Below, piece by piece: positions 18,767 through 29,558 of a stretch of 64,000 bases of DNA. Numbering within the stretch: position 1 is the first letter of the stretch; each line of letters begins with the position of its first letter. The position numbers and the translations under genes are program-made. This stretch comes from Alphaproteobacteria bacterium. Its GTDB lineage: Bacteria > Pseudomonadota > Alphaproteobacteria > Caulobacterales > Hyphomonadaceae. The DNA is taken from NCBI GenBank assembly GCA_016125405.1, contig WGLW01000021.1, positions 83,870 to 147,869 of the forward strand, read 5' to 3'. A model generated the notes under the pieces. That model saw only the letters and a program-made list of their open reading frames with translations, was not told the origin of the DNA and searched no databases.

Positions 18767-19339
18767 ATGAGCCCCGTCGAGTTCCGCTACGCCACGCCAG
18801 ACGACGCCGGGGTCATCACGGATCTCATTGAGCGCGCATATCGTGGGCCAGCGACCGCCGGCCAATGGGATTCCGAAAGCCATCTTCTCACCGGGCCGCG
18901 CACCAGCACGTCCGAGATCAGAGGCCTTCTCCTGCGCGACGACAGCCGGTTCGTGCTGGCCGAGCAGGATGGCCGCATCGCTGGATGCGCCTTGATCCAG
19001 GCAAACGGAGCGGCCCCGCAGGCAAAAAACCCCTGCAGTCCGCCGATGGCGGCCAACAGCGCATATTTCGGGATGTTCGCGATCGATCCCGGTATCCGAT
19101 CCGCCGGGCTGGGCAAGCTGGTGCTGGCCGCCGCCGAAGCCCGCGCGCGAGAGCTCTGGTCCGTCAGGTCCATGGTGATGACGGTGATCAACGTACGCGA
19201 GCAACTGATTGGCTGGTATCAACGGCGCGGCTATCAACTGACCGGCGCCCGTCTGCCATTCCCCTTCACGGAAACGTCCGGCGAAACGACGCGCGATTTC
19301 GACCTGGTGGAGATGCGCAAGGATTTGCCTGAGGAGTGA
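18767..19339 (+). CDS. GNAT-family N-acetyltransferase
   Basis: 190 residues from the ATG at 18767, which has GAGG upstream; an in-frame ATG at 18728 has no ribosome site. The N-terminus VEFRYATPDDAGVITDLIERAY and the acetyl-CoA loop GIRSAGLGKLVLAAAEARAR are typical GNAT features, and NSAYFGMFAIDP supplies the beta4 strand. It transfers acetyl from acetyl-CoA to an unknown amine. The DUF1697 gene starts 4 bases after its stop, so the two are translationally linked. Confidence 0.88.
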   Translation: MSPVEFRYATPDDAGVITDLIERAYRGPATAGQWDSESHLLTGPRTSTSEIRGLLLRDDSRFVLAEQDGRIAGCALIQANGAAPQAKNPCSPPMAANSAYFGMFAIDPGIRSAGLGKLVLAAAEARARELWSVRSMVMTVINVREQLIGWYQRRGYQLTGARLPFPFTETSGETTRDFDLVEMRKDLPEE

Positions 19340-19343
19340 GCCG

Positions 19344-19880
19344 ATGCGCTACGCCGCCCTTCTTCGCGCTGTGAATGTCGGCGGCCGGAAGGTGACGATG
19401 GCCGAACTGCGGAGCGCGGCCGCAGACCTCGGGTTCAGCGAGGTGCAGACGCTGCTGGCCAGCGGCAACCTGGTCTTTGAAACGAAAGCGACGCCGGCGG
19501 GCTCGCTTGAACGCAAGCTTGAAGCCGCAATCGATAGCACCTTCGGCCTCTTCTCGGATGTGATGGTGCGGGACCCCGGGGAGTGGAAAGCGATTCTTGA
19601 GGCCAACCCATTCCCCGAAAAGGCCAGCCGTGACCCGGCGCACCTGGTCTGCATGGTCTGCAAGGAGACGCCCGACGCAGCGGTGATCGCCACTTACCTC
19701 AAGAGCTTCCGGCAGAAGCATGACAAGGGTGAACAGCTGAAGATCGTTGGTCGCGAAATCTTCATCGACTACGGCGCGTCCATTGGCCAGTCGAAACTCC
19801 TGCTCCCGAAAAAGGCCGCGACCGGCACGGCGCGCAACTGGAACACCATGCTGAAATTGGGCGAAATGCTGGGTCTGTAG
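19344..19880 (+). CDS. DUF1697 family protein
   Basis: 178 residues with the DUF1697 signature: MRYAALLRAVNVGGRK at the N-terminus, LASGNLVFET near 45, and the ending SKLLLPKKAATGTARNWNTMLKL. Function is unknown across the family; the fold is ferredoxin-like and cytoplasmic. GAGGAGTGAGCCG precedes the ATG and contains the stop of the GNAT gene, so the two form an operon. Confidence 0.92.
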   Translation: MRYAALLRAVNVGGRKVTMAELRSAAADLGFSEVQTLLASGNLVFETKATPAGSLERKLEAAIDSTFGLFSDVMVRDPGEWKAILEANPFPEKASRDPAHLVCMVCKETPDAAVIATYLKSFRQKHDKGEQLKIVGREIFIDYGASIGQSKLLLPKKAATGTARNWNTMLKLGEMLGL

Positions 19881-19948
19881 AGGTTTTGAAATTCGCCACT
19901 TTGGTGCGCTAGTATGGGAACGGTCGAATTAGTCCATGGGGGCGCTGG

Positions 19949-20206
19949 ATGACGTTGCGCGTTGCGATCGGGCTCGCCCTTGCCGCAACATTGGCGGCTT
20001 CGGGCTGTATTACCCATGTGCCGCGGGCGTTGCCACGAACCAACCCGGAGGCGCGGCGAGACCCCGAGCCCGATACATCCTGTCCGCCAGGCGAAGTGCG
20101 CGTCTATCGCCCGTCGCGCAAATCGAAATCGCCTGCCGATGCGGCCATCCCGCCAGCCTACGATACACCCAGCCGCGCCGAGTCCCATTGCGCGCGGCCG
20201 TACTGA
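19949..20206 (+). CDS. Small lipoprotein
   Basis: 85 residues. A short hydrophobic signal ends in the lipobox AASGC, so Cys19 should be lipidated. The mature 66 residues are Pro/Arg-rich with two further cysteines and no recognised domain. GGGGGCG precedes the ATG. It is probably an outer-membrane lipoprotein of unknown role. Confidence 0.65.
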   Translation: MTLRVAIGLALAATLAASGCITHVPRALPRTNPEARRDPEPDTSCPPGEVRVYRPSRKSKSPADAAIPPAYDTPSRAESHCARPY

Positions 20207-20242
20207 AGCGCATTCAATGTTACCGCGCGGAAGGGGTGTGGA

Positions 20243-21271
20243 ATGATCCTTGAAACAATCGAAGTGGGCGGATGCCGTTCCTACCTGGTGGGCTGCCCGA
20301 AAACATTCGTCGCCGCCGTCATCGATCCCGAGATCAGCGCGATCGAGCGATATCGCGGTCTTGCGTCCAGGCATGGCCTTTCGATCCGCTTTGCGATCGA
20401 CACCCATACGCACGCAGATCACTTCACCGGCGCGCGTGAAATCGCGCACGCGCTCGGCGCAAAGGTGGTGATGAGCCATGTCAGCCCCGCGCCCTTCGTC
20501 GATATCAAGCTCGACGATGGCGACATGCTGCGGGTCGGAGACATGCGGATTACCGCGATGTCCACCCCGGGGCATACGGCTGACTCCACCTGCCTGCTCA
20601 TTGAAGATCACGTCTTCACCGGCGACACGTTGCTGATTGGCGGGACTGGCCGCACGGATCTGCCCACCGGCGATCCGGACCAGCTCTATGACAGCCTCTT
20701 TGGCCGGTTACTGGAGCTTGACCCAGCCACTCATGTTCATCCGGCGCACGAGTACAAGGGTCGTAGCGGCACAACGATTGGCGAAGAGATCAGGACAAAT
20801 CCACGACTGCAGAAAACCGGTCGCGCCGAATTCGTGGAGATGATGCGATCGCTCGACCTGAAAGCGCCAACGCATCTCACCGAAGCGCTGCGCGTCAACA
20901 TGAGCGGCGCCAAGTCTGTCGCACAGACGCTGGCGGAAGCTGCCGCCGCTGTTCCCTTCATATCGATCGAGGAACTCTCTCGCCGGATCGCCGCGCGCCA
21001 GAATGATCTGGTCGTGCTGGATGTTCGGGAAAAGGACCTGTTCGATGCGGGTCACATCGCCGGCGCCACATGGCTGCCGCGCGGCCAGCTCGAACTGCGT
21101 GTCAACGAGGTCTTTCCGGACCCAACCATTCGCATCGTGGCTGTCTGCGAGTTTGGCAAGATCTCGACGCTCGCCGCTGCCACGCTTCGATCGCTCGGCT
21201 ACTTGCATGCCGCCGCGCTGGACGGTGGGATGAACACATGGCGCGAGGCGAACCTGGGGGTCGAAGCCTGA
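20243..21271 (+). CDS. Metallo-beta-lactamase-fold persulfide dioxygenase-like protein fused to rhodanese
   Basis: 342 residues. The N-terminal metallo-beta-lactamase domain has THTHADH (H55, H57, D59, H60), H111 and D128, followed by GGTGRTDLPTGDPDQLYDSL and HPAHEY, the ETHE1/persulfide dioxygenase subtype that oxidises glutathione persulfide with a single iron. The C-terminal rhodanese domain (about 240-342) has VLDVREKDLFDAGHIAGA and active-site Cys302 in VCEFGKIS. The fusion fits sulfide or persulfide detoxification: oxidising persulfide to sulfite and moving sulfane sulfur. Cytoplasmic, with no signal peptide. Confidence 0.9.
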   Translation: MILETIEVGGCRSYLVGCPKTFVAAVIDPEISAIERYRGLASRHGLSIRFAIDTHTHADHFTGAREIAHALGAKVVMSHVSPAPFVDIKLDDGDMLRVGDMRITAMSTPGHTADSTCLLIEDHVFTGDTLLIGGTGRTDLPTGDPDQLYDSLFGRLLELDPATHVHPAHEYKGRSGTTIGEEIRTNPRLQKTGRAEFVEMMRSLDLKAPTHLTEALRVNMSGAKSVAQTLAEAAAAVPFISIEELSRRIAARQNDLVVLDVREKDLFDAGHIAGATWLPRGQLELRVNEVFPDPTIRIVAVCEFGKISTLAAATLRSLGYLHAAALDGGMNTWREANLGVEA

Positions 21272-21360
21272 TTTCATCCGGTGCGGCGCTACCCGTGTGC
21301 CGGTAGATGTTGCCTGAGCGCCGCCAGCCGCTAGCTTCCCGACGAGTCTGCGGAGAAATT

Positions 21361-22161
21361 ATGGATATTGCATCGTCCTCAGGTCGCACGCTGTGCATTG
21401 ATCGCCGGTTTAATGGGCCGGTGGCTTCGGGGAATGGCGGCTACGCCGCCGGCTTGGCGGCGCAGCTTCTTGCGGGTGGTGAACGTGGCGCGGAGGCGAC
21501 CTTGCGCGCGGCAATCCCTCTCGACCAGACATTACGCGTGCAGGAAACCGGCAACGGCATTGATGTGCTGACGGACGATGCATCAAACCGCATTCTTGTG
21601 ATGTCGCTGAAGCCGGTGGTTCTTGAACTGCCAATCGTCAAATCCCCCGGACTTGAAGCCGCAAGTGTGGCCGCGCAGACATTCCGCAGCGCGGATGATC
21701 ACGTACTTCCGACTTGCTTTGTCTGCGGCCCGCTGCGCGCGGAAGGAGATGGGCTGCGCATTTTCCCCGACTGGACCAAGGACCCGGCTGGCGTGGACAA
21801 TCCCAACCCGTTTCGCATCGTCACGGCGCCCTGGCGCCCCACACCCGACCTTGCAGACAGGAACGGTCGCATCGCGCCCGAATTCCTCTGGGCGGCGCTC
21901 GACTGCCCCGGCGCCTTTGCAATCGAGAAAGAGCCAATTCTGCTTGGCCGCATCTCGGTGCGCGTGCTCGATCGCCCTCAGGTCAATGAGGCGCTCGTCG
22001 TCGTCGCATGGGCAAATGGCTCGGACCGTCGCAAGCACTTCGCCGGCTCCGCACTCTTCACAGCGGATGGCCGCATGGTCGCCTTTTCGGAGCAGACATG
22101 GATTCAGATCGACGCCCACGCGCATCTGAAGCCGGGTCCGGCGGGGGAACACCAGAACTGA
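21361..22161 (+). CDS. Hotdog-fold (thioesterase-like) protein
   Basis: 266 residues from the ATG at 21361, which has GGAGAA upstream; the frame is also open from 21307. It starts with a hotdog-like pattern (IDRRFNGPVASGNGGYAAGLAA), has CFVCGP near 118, and a second hotdog half (GRIAPEFLWAALDCPGAFA). This double-hotdog layout suggests an acyl-CoA thioesterase or dehydratase relative. I cannot assign a substrate. Confidence 0.65.
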   Translation: MDIASSSGRTLCIDRRFNGPVASGNGGYAAGLAAQLLAGGERGAEATLRAAIPLDQTLRVQETGNGIDVLTDDASNRILVMSLKPVVLELPIVKSPGLEAASVAAQTFRSADDHVLPTCFVCGPLRAEGDGLRIFPDWTKDPAGVDNPNPFRIVTAPWRPTPDLADRNGRIAPEFLWAALDCPGAFAIEKEPILLGRISVRVLDRPQVNEALVVVAWANGSDRRKHFAGSALFTADGRMVAFSEQTWIQIDAHAHLKPGPAGEHQN

Positions 22162-22239
22162 CGACACTCGCGACCATGCGGCTGGCGGAACAATTTATCT
22201 GCTGACGCACTTTTCTTCCGGCGGACTGGGAGCAGCGCG

Positions 22240-22659
22240 ATGATTCTGACATTTTCCATACTCACCCTCACGCTGGCGAAGGCCTACGGTCTTTACATGC
22301 TCGTCACGGGACTCAGCGGCATTGTCGCGCCCGGGCGCTGGAATGCGATGGTCGTCGACTTCCAGGACTCGCCGGGGCTCACCTATCTTACAGCGGTCAT
22401 CACCTTTGTTCTTGGGCTCGTGCTGGTCGGCATCCATTCGTTCTGGACCGATCCGCTGGCGGTCGTGATTAGCCTCATTGGCTGGATCGTCCTGATCGAG
22501 GGTTTGCTCCTCTTCGCCGTGCCGCAGGGATTCCTGCGTCTAGGCGCTTCGCTGGTGGGCACGGCCGGCCGCGCCCGCGCGTACGCCGTGTTCGCTGTAA
22601 TCCTTGGCGTTGTCCTTCTTGTTCTCGGTGTGATGGGCCGCGCGGACGCTTCCGTCTGA
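22240..22659 (+). CDS. Small four-helix membrane protein
   Basis: 139 residues with four hydrophobic segments at about 5-28, 47-66, 72-97 and 109-131. No charged catalytic motif is visible. GGGAG stands 8 bases before the ATG. It is an inner-membrane protein of unknown function, transcribed with or shortly after the hotdog gene. Confidence 0.75.
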   Translation: MILTFSILTLTLAKAYGLYMLVTGLSGIVAPGRWNAMVVDFQDSPGLTYLTAVITFVLGLVLVGIHSFWTDPLAVVISLIGWIVLIEGLLLFAVPQGFLRLGASLVGTAGRARAYAVFAVILGVVLLVLGVMGRADASV

Positions 22660-22765
22660 TCCCGCTAGTCACCGCAAGGGCTCGACATCGGGCGATAACT
22701 CGGAAATGACGACGGCCGAAGCGTCCGCAATCGCACTGCGGCGCGAAAACGCATCGGAGGCCTGA

Positions 22766-24442
22766 ATGAAGCGGCTTGCTCGGATCTGTATCTTCATTGC
22801 AGCTCTCGTCTCCGCTTCAGCAGAGCCTGCCCTTTCGCAGGAACACCTCCTCAAGTCCGGCGCTGTTGCGTCACCCGACAAATATGGCGCGCTCGCGGCT
22901 CGCGAAATTCTGAAGGAAGGCGGCAACGCCGTTGACGCCGCCGTCGCGACTGCCTTCACGCTGGCCGTGACGTATCCGGAAGCCGGCAATCTTGGCGGCG
23001 GCGGGTTCATGACCCTCTTTGTCGACGGCAAACCCTATTTTCTCGATTACCGGGAAATGGCGCCGGGCGGAGCGACCGCCGACATGTATCTCGATGAGAA
23101 GGGTGACTTCGTTCAGGATCGCAGCCTATACGGCAACCTGGCCTCCGGCGTACCGGGAACCGTGCGCGGAATGGCAGAAGCGCACCGACGGTTCGGAAAG
23201 TTGAGCTGGAAGCAGGATCTTGCGCCCGCCATCCGCTACGCCCGCGAAGGATTTCTCGTGACCGAACAGTTGATGAAGATCGACAAAGGCAGCCACGAGC
23301 CTTTCGTCGGCGTCACGAATTTCGAGACGTATTTCGGCGGCATGAAAGCAGGACAGAAATTCCGGCAACCGGAACTCGCAGCCACGCTTGAGCGCATCGC
23401 CGAAAACGGCGATGCCGAATTCTATGAAGGCAAGACCGCCGACCTCCTGGTGGCGCAAATGGCGCGCGGCAAACCGGGACTGATCACGAAGGCCGACCTT
23501 GCCGGCTATAAGGCGGTGTGGCGCGAACCTGTGACGGCCAACTGGCGCGACTTCCAGGTCATCACCGCTCCGCCGCCGAGTTCGGGCGGCATCGCCCTGC
23601 TGCAGATGCTGATGATGAAGCAGGACGCCGCTTCGCTATTCGCCGGCGTCGCGCTCAATTCAACGCAATATGTTCATCTCATTTCCGAGATCGAAAAGCG
23701 CGTTTTCGCTGACCGGGCGCAGTATCTGGGCGATCCGGATTTTGTGAAGGTTCCAGTAGATGCCCTGATCGACCCTGCCTATTCCGCGCGACGCGCAAAG
23801 GAGATTGACCCTGCGCACCCCTCCAAAACGGCGAACGTGCAGCCCGGCCTAGAAAAGCCTCAGACGACCCACTTCTCGATCGTCGACCACTGGGGCAACG
23901 CCGTATCGAACACCTACACGCTGAACGGATGGTTCGGCTCCGGCGTCGTCGTCAAAGGAGCAGGCTTCCTGCTTAACGATGAAATGGACGATTTTTCCGC
24001 CAAGCCTGGCGCGCCAAACCAGTTTGGCGTCGTTGGTGGAGACGCCAACGCCATCGCGCCACGCAAACGCCCCCTGTCTTCAATGACGCCGACTATCATT
24101 CTCAAGGACGGAAAGGTGGCGATGGTGATCGGCACGCCCGGCGGGTCGCGGATCTTCACCTCGATCTTTCAGGTCCTCACCGACGTCTACGACTTCAACC
24201 TGTCGCTGAAGGACGCGCAGAAGCAGCTTCGTTTCCATCACCAGCTGCTGCCGGAGAACACCATCTTCACGGAACCGTTCGCATCCTTTTCTCCGAAGGA
24301 GATCGCAGCTCTCCAGCAGCGCGGCTACACCGTCACGCCGCAGGACTTCAACGGCGACATCGAGGCGATCCGCGTCATCGATGGCCAGCCCGAACCTCGT
24401 CCGGATCCCCGCGCCCGGGGCGTCGGGATGGTGACGCCCTGA
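22766..24442 (+). CDS. ggt: Gamma-glutamyltransferase
   Basis: A 558-residue Ntn hydrolase precursor with a Sec signal peptide (cleavage near residue 24, ALSQ). It breaks the gamma-glutamyl bond of glutathione in the periplasm. The nucleophile and autocleavage site is T367 in PQTTHFSIVDHWGNAVSNTYTLN; GNLGGGGFM, LLNDEMDDFSAKPG and PLSSMTPTI are family signatures. Length matches typical bacterial GGT (about 560-580). A YfcC-type transporter begins 64 bases downstream and may import the released amino acid or dipeptide. Confidence 0.96.
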   Translation: MKRLARICIFIAALVSASAEPALSQEHLLKSGAVASPDKYGALAAREILKEGGNAVDAAVATAFTLAVTYPEAGNLGGGGFMTLFVDGKPYFLDYREMAPGGATADMYLDEKGDFVQDRSLYGNLASGVPGTVRGMAEAHRRFGKLSWKQDLAPAIRYAREGFLVTEQLMKIDKGSHEPFVGVTNFETYFGGMKAGQKFRQPELAATLERIAENGDAEFYEGKTADLLVAQMARGKPGLITKADLAGYKAVWREPVTANWRDFQVITAPPPSSGGIALLQMLMMKQDAASLFAGVALNSTQYVHLISEIEKRVFADRAQYLGDPDFVKVPVDALIDPAYSARRAKEIDPAHPSKTANVQPGLEKPQTTHFSIVDHWGNAVSNTYTLNGWFGSGVVVKGAGFLLNDEMDDFSAKPGAPNQFGVVGGDANAIAPRKRPLSSMTPTIILKDGKVAMVIGTPGGSRIFTSIFQVLTDVYDFNLSLKDAQKQLRFHHQLLPENTIFTEPFASFSPKEIAALQQRGYTVTPQDFNGDIEAIRVIDGQPEPRPDPRARGVGMVTP

Positions 24443-24506
24443 CGGCGACCGCAGAGTAGACAGCCACGGGATACCGTGGAACCGTCACGTCGGCGAGGGG
24501 CGGTCG

Positions 24507-25946
24507 ATGAATCAGAAAGTCGCAGGCGCGCAGGCGTCAGGGAAACGCCCTGTCGAGTTTCCGTCCGCCTACACGATCCTCTTCGCCCTGATCGCGATCT
24601 TCGCAGCCCTTACCTGGGTCGTACCGGCCGGCCAGTACAATCGTGTCCAGGACCCCGAGATCGGGCGTGAAGTCACGGTACGCGGATCCTACCACTCCAT
24701 AGACGCCCATCCTCAAACGCCTCTCGACATAATCATGGCGCCCATCGGCGGCTTCTACGATGCAAAAAGCGGCAAGACCCGCGCCGCAGACATCGTGCTG
24801 TTCGTGCTGTTCGTTGGCGGGTTCATGGGCATGGTCAATCGCACGGGCGCCATCGACGTCGCCATGACGACCGCCATGACCGCCCTCAAAGGGCGCGAGC
24901 ATCTGCTAATTCCGGTTCTGATGGGCCTGTTCGCTCTTGGCGGAACCGTTTACGGCATGGAGGAGGAGGCAATCCCGATCCTCGCGCTGCTCGTGCCTGT
25001 GATGATGCGAGCCGGATACGACAGCATTGTTGCTGCAGCGATTGTCATCGTCGGAACAAGTGTTGGCAGGTTTGGCGGGTTGATAAATCCATTCGCCACC
25101 GGAATCGCTTCCAGCGTCGCCGGCGTCAGTCTCACCGACGGCATTGCGCTTCGTGCGGTCCTGCTTGTTATCGGCTGGACGATCAGCTCGGCCTGGGTCA
25201 TGCGCTACGCGGCGCGTGTGCGAAAGACCCCGGAGCTTTCCCTCATCGCCGACCGCCGCCGCGAAATCGAGGCGCATTTCGAAACGTCGCACGTTCCAGA
25301 GGCCAGGCTTTCGGCCCGGCAGATATTTGTGCTCGCGATCTTCATACTGACATTCGCCGTCCTGATCTGGGGCGTCGCCAGCCAGGGCTGGTGGATGGCG
25401 GAGATGTCCGCACTGTTTCTCGGCAGCTCCCTCCTCATGGCCGTCGCCGCCGGGACGGGCGAGAGAGAATTTGTCGACGCGTTCGTCAGCGGCGCCCGCG
25501 AATTGCTGGGCGTCGCCCTCATCGTCGCGCTCGCGCGCGGCGTGTTGGTGGTGATGGACAACGGCCACATCACAGACACGATCCTCCACGGCGGCGAAGT
25601 TCTGTTGAACGGACTGCCCTCCATCATCTTCATCAACGGAATTCAGGCCGTCGATGTCCTGATGTCGTTCGTTGTGCCGTCCTCGTCAGGACTGTCAGTG
25701 CTGGCGACGCCGGTCTTCGCGCCGCTCGCCGATTTCGCGGACGTGCCGCGCGCACTGATCGTCACCGCCAACCAGACTGGCATAAACATCACCCAGCTGC
25801 TCACGCCGACGTCCGCCGGCCTCATGGGCATGCTGGCTATCGCCCGCGTCCCCTACGACCGCTGGCTGCGTTTCGTCGCGCCGCTGGCGCTGATCCTGTT
25901 CGCTCTGGGCGCGGCGGCGCTGAGCATCGGTCTCACGCTTGGGTAG
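24507..25946 (+). CDS. YfcC-family membrane transporter
   Basis: 479 residues and about 11-12 hydrophobic segments. Family marks include VVPAGQYNR near residue 33, TPLDIIMAPIGGF, GGTVYGMEEEAIPILALLVPVMM, GGLINPFATGIASS and VVPSSSGLSVLATPVFAPLADF. The YfcC/DcuC-like (IT superfamily) group includes basic amino-acid, short-chain-acid and dicarboxylate carriers. It lies just after ggt in the same direction, which suggests uptake of glutathione-derived amino acids or peptides. The substrate is inferred only. Confidence 0.88.
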   Translation: MNQKVAGAQASGKRPVEFPSAYTILFALIAIFAALTWVVPAGQYNRVQDPEIGREVTVRGSYHSIDAHPQTPLDIIMAPIGGFYDAKSGKTRAADIVLFVLFVGGFMGMVNRTGAIDVAMTTAMTALKGREHLLIPVLMGLFALGGTVYGMEEEAIPILALLVPVMMRAGYDSIVAAAIVIVGTSVGRFGGLINPFATGIASSVAGVSLTDGIALRAVLLVIGWTISSAWVMRYAARVRKTPELSLIADRRREIEAHFETSHVPEARLSARQIFVLAIFILTFAVLIWGVASQGWWMAEMSALFLGSSLLMAVAAGTGEREFVDAFVSGARELLGVALIVALARGVLVVMDNGHITDTILHGGEVLLNGLPSIIFINGIQAVDVLMSFVVPSSSGLSVLATPVFAPLADFADVPRALIVTANQTGINITQLLTPTSAGLMGMLAIARVPYDRWLRFVAPLALILFALGAAALSIGLTLG

Positions 25947-25991
25947 CGCCCCCGACATCGCCCTTGCGCACGCCCGGCTCGCCAGCCCGTG

Positions 25992-26303
25992 TTACTCCGC
26001 GGCGCGCGCCGCCATCTGCACCAGCTGCTGCAGGGCCGCGACATGGGCTGCGAACGACTTGCGGCCCTTGCGGGTCAGCGCCGCCCAGGTCCGTTGGCGG
26101 CCGTCGAGCTTTGATTTTCGCAACTCGACAAGTCCCACATCGCTCAGCGCGGAGAGCTGCTTTGACAGCACCGAGTCGCTGACGCCCGCCATGTCGCGCA
26201 AGACGGCGAACTCCGCTTCGGCCACGCCCGACAGAAAGGCCGTGATCTGAAGCCGCGTGGGCGCATTGAACAGCGGCTCAAGACCGTTTGCCGGATTGGT
26301 CAC
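25992..26303 (-). CDS. Winged-helix (ArsR/MarR-like) transcriptional regulator
   Basis: 103 residues from the GTG at 26303, chosen because it overlaps the upstream stop as GTGA; the frame is open further but the extra residues do not look like the family. The winged helix spans residues about 10-75: NAPTRLQITAFLSG, SDSVLSKQLSALSDVGLVELRKS, then GRQRTWAALTRKGRKSF. This is the short MarR/HTH_34 type. It is translated together with the membrane protein upstream and probably binds the three 19-nt sites at the operon promoter. It converges on the YfcC gene. Confidence 0.87.
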   Translation of the reverse strand: MTNPANGLEPLFNAPTRLQITAFLSGVAEAEFAVLRDMAGVSDSVLSKQLSALSDVGLVELRKSKLDGRQRTWAALTRKGRKSFAAHVAALQQLVQMAARAAE

Positions 26304-26755
26304 GACATTTTCCCCGTCAGGTCGCGGTGGCGCAGCTTCTCCCAGACGAGGCTCATTGCGACCATAACCGGGAAAAGAGCCGCCCCGATCGCCGCGGCGG
26401 GCCAATCAAGTCCATAGGTTCGTTTCAGCCAGAAAATCGCGAACATGGCCGCGAGCGTCAAAACGATCAGAAGCGACGCCAGAAGGTACGACACGGCGCC
26501 TCGAAGGTTGCCCACCCAGACGCCGCGTTTGCGCACGCGCCATAAAACCAGCGCCAGAAGCGCCATCGTCGCAGCCGTCACCGCAAGCTGAAGGCCGTCC
26601 CTCAGCGCGAACGAGGCGATGAGACAGCCGACAATCGCCGGCAGGGCGAGATGATAGACCAGCGGCTTCTTGCCGGCATCGGCCGCCGCAGCGCGCGATT
26701 TCTTGGCCATCTCAAGCGCTTCGTCCGGGGTCTGGATGTCCGTTTCGTCCTTCAT
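26300..26755 (-). CDS. Inner-membrane protein co-translated with a winged-helix regulator
   Basis: 151 residues from the ATG at 26755; the frame is open 19 codons further, but that stretch lies in the operator region. After a charged N-terminus (MKDETDIQTPDEALEMAKK), four hydrophobic segments follow at about 33-50, 55-73, 85-108 and 118-134. No known family recognised. Its stop overlaps the regulator start (GTGA). The pairing of a multi-span membrane protein with a small winged-helix regulator recalls systems where the membrane partner controls the regulator, but this is inference. Confidence 0.75.
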   Translation of the reverse strand: MKDETDIQTPDEALEMAKKSRAAAADAGKKPLVYHLALPAIVGCLIASFALRDGLQLAVTAATMALLALVLWRVRKRGVWVGNLRGAVSYLLASLLIVLTLAAMFAIFWLKRTYGLDWPAAAIGAALFPVMVAMSLVWEKLRHRDLTGKMS

Positions 26756-26774
26756 GGGCTGCGTCCAGCTATTC

Positions 26775-26793
26775 ACTTTCCAATATGGAAAGT
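26775..26793. promoter_or_regulatory. Operator-like palindrome 1
   Basis: ACTTTCCAATATGGAAAGT: 8-bp perfect arms around a 3-nt centre. It lies just downstream of the -10 box, over the expected transcription start of the membrane protein/regulator operon, so occupancy would block transcription. It shares a consensus with two further sites. Confidence 0.75.
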
Positions 26794-26820
26794 CATATCC
26801 ATCACTTTCCACATCGTCAA
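26792..26820 (-). promoter_or_regulatory. Sigma-70-type promoter of the membrane protein/regulator operon
   Basis: On the minus strand TTGACG (26820-26815) and TATGAC (26797-26792) are separated by exactly 17 bases. The start codon at 26755 lies about 37 bases beyond the -10 box. All three operator-like sites overlap or flank this promoter. Confidence 0.65.
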
Positions 26821-26822
26821 GT
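26804..26822. promoter_or_regulatory. Operator-like site 2, degenerate
   Basis: ACTTTCCACATCGTCAAGT: the left arm matches the other sites exactly, while the right arm is degenerate. It has the same 19-nt length and covers the -35 box and spacer. Confidence 0.5.
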
Positions 26823-26826
26823 CATA

Positions 26827-26845
26827 ACTTTCCAATCTGGAAAGC
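26827..26845. promoter_or_regulatory. Operator-like palindrome 3
   Basis: ACTTTCCAATCTGGAAAGC: arms match except at the outermost base. It lies upstream of the -35 box. Sites 1 and 3 share CTTTCCAATNTGGAAAG, a clear consensus for one dimeric regulator. Confidence 0.7.
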
Positions 26846-26931
26846 GAAGGCTGGTCACCGGCAGCTCCCCCCGCAGCTCCCGTCGTGATGGACGTCTTTC
26901 ATCGGCGACGCGAACGCCCTATGGTCGCCGC

Positions 26932-29457
<2,526 letters not shown>

Positions 29458-29558
29458 CCTCACCACCCCCCTGAGACGCGCGAATTGGCATACTGTAGAT
29501 GATACGTCGATAGCATCACATAGTGGGTAGAGCCGCATCAAGTGCTGGGGGAATCGAC

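Noticed and set aside
26850..26931. A gene or second promoter between operator 3 and the riboswitch
   Set aside because: No ORF with a ribosome site was seen; this is taken as the untranslated start of the thiC transcript and its promoter, which I could not place exactly.
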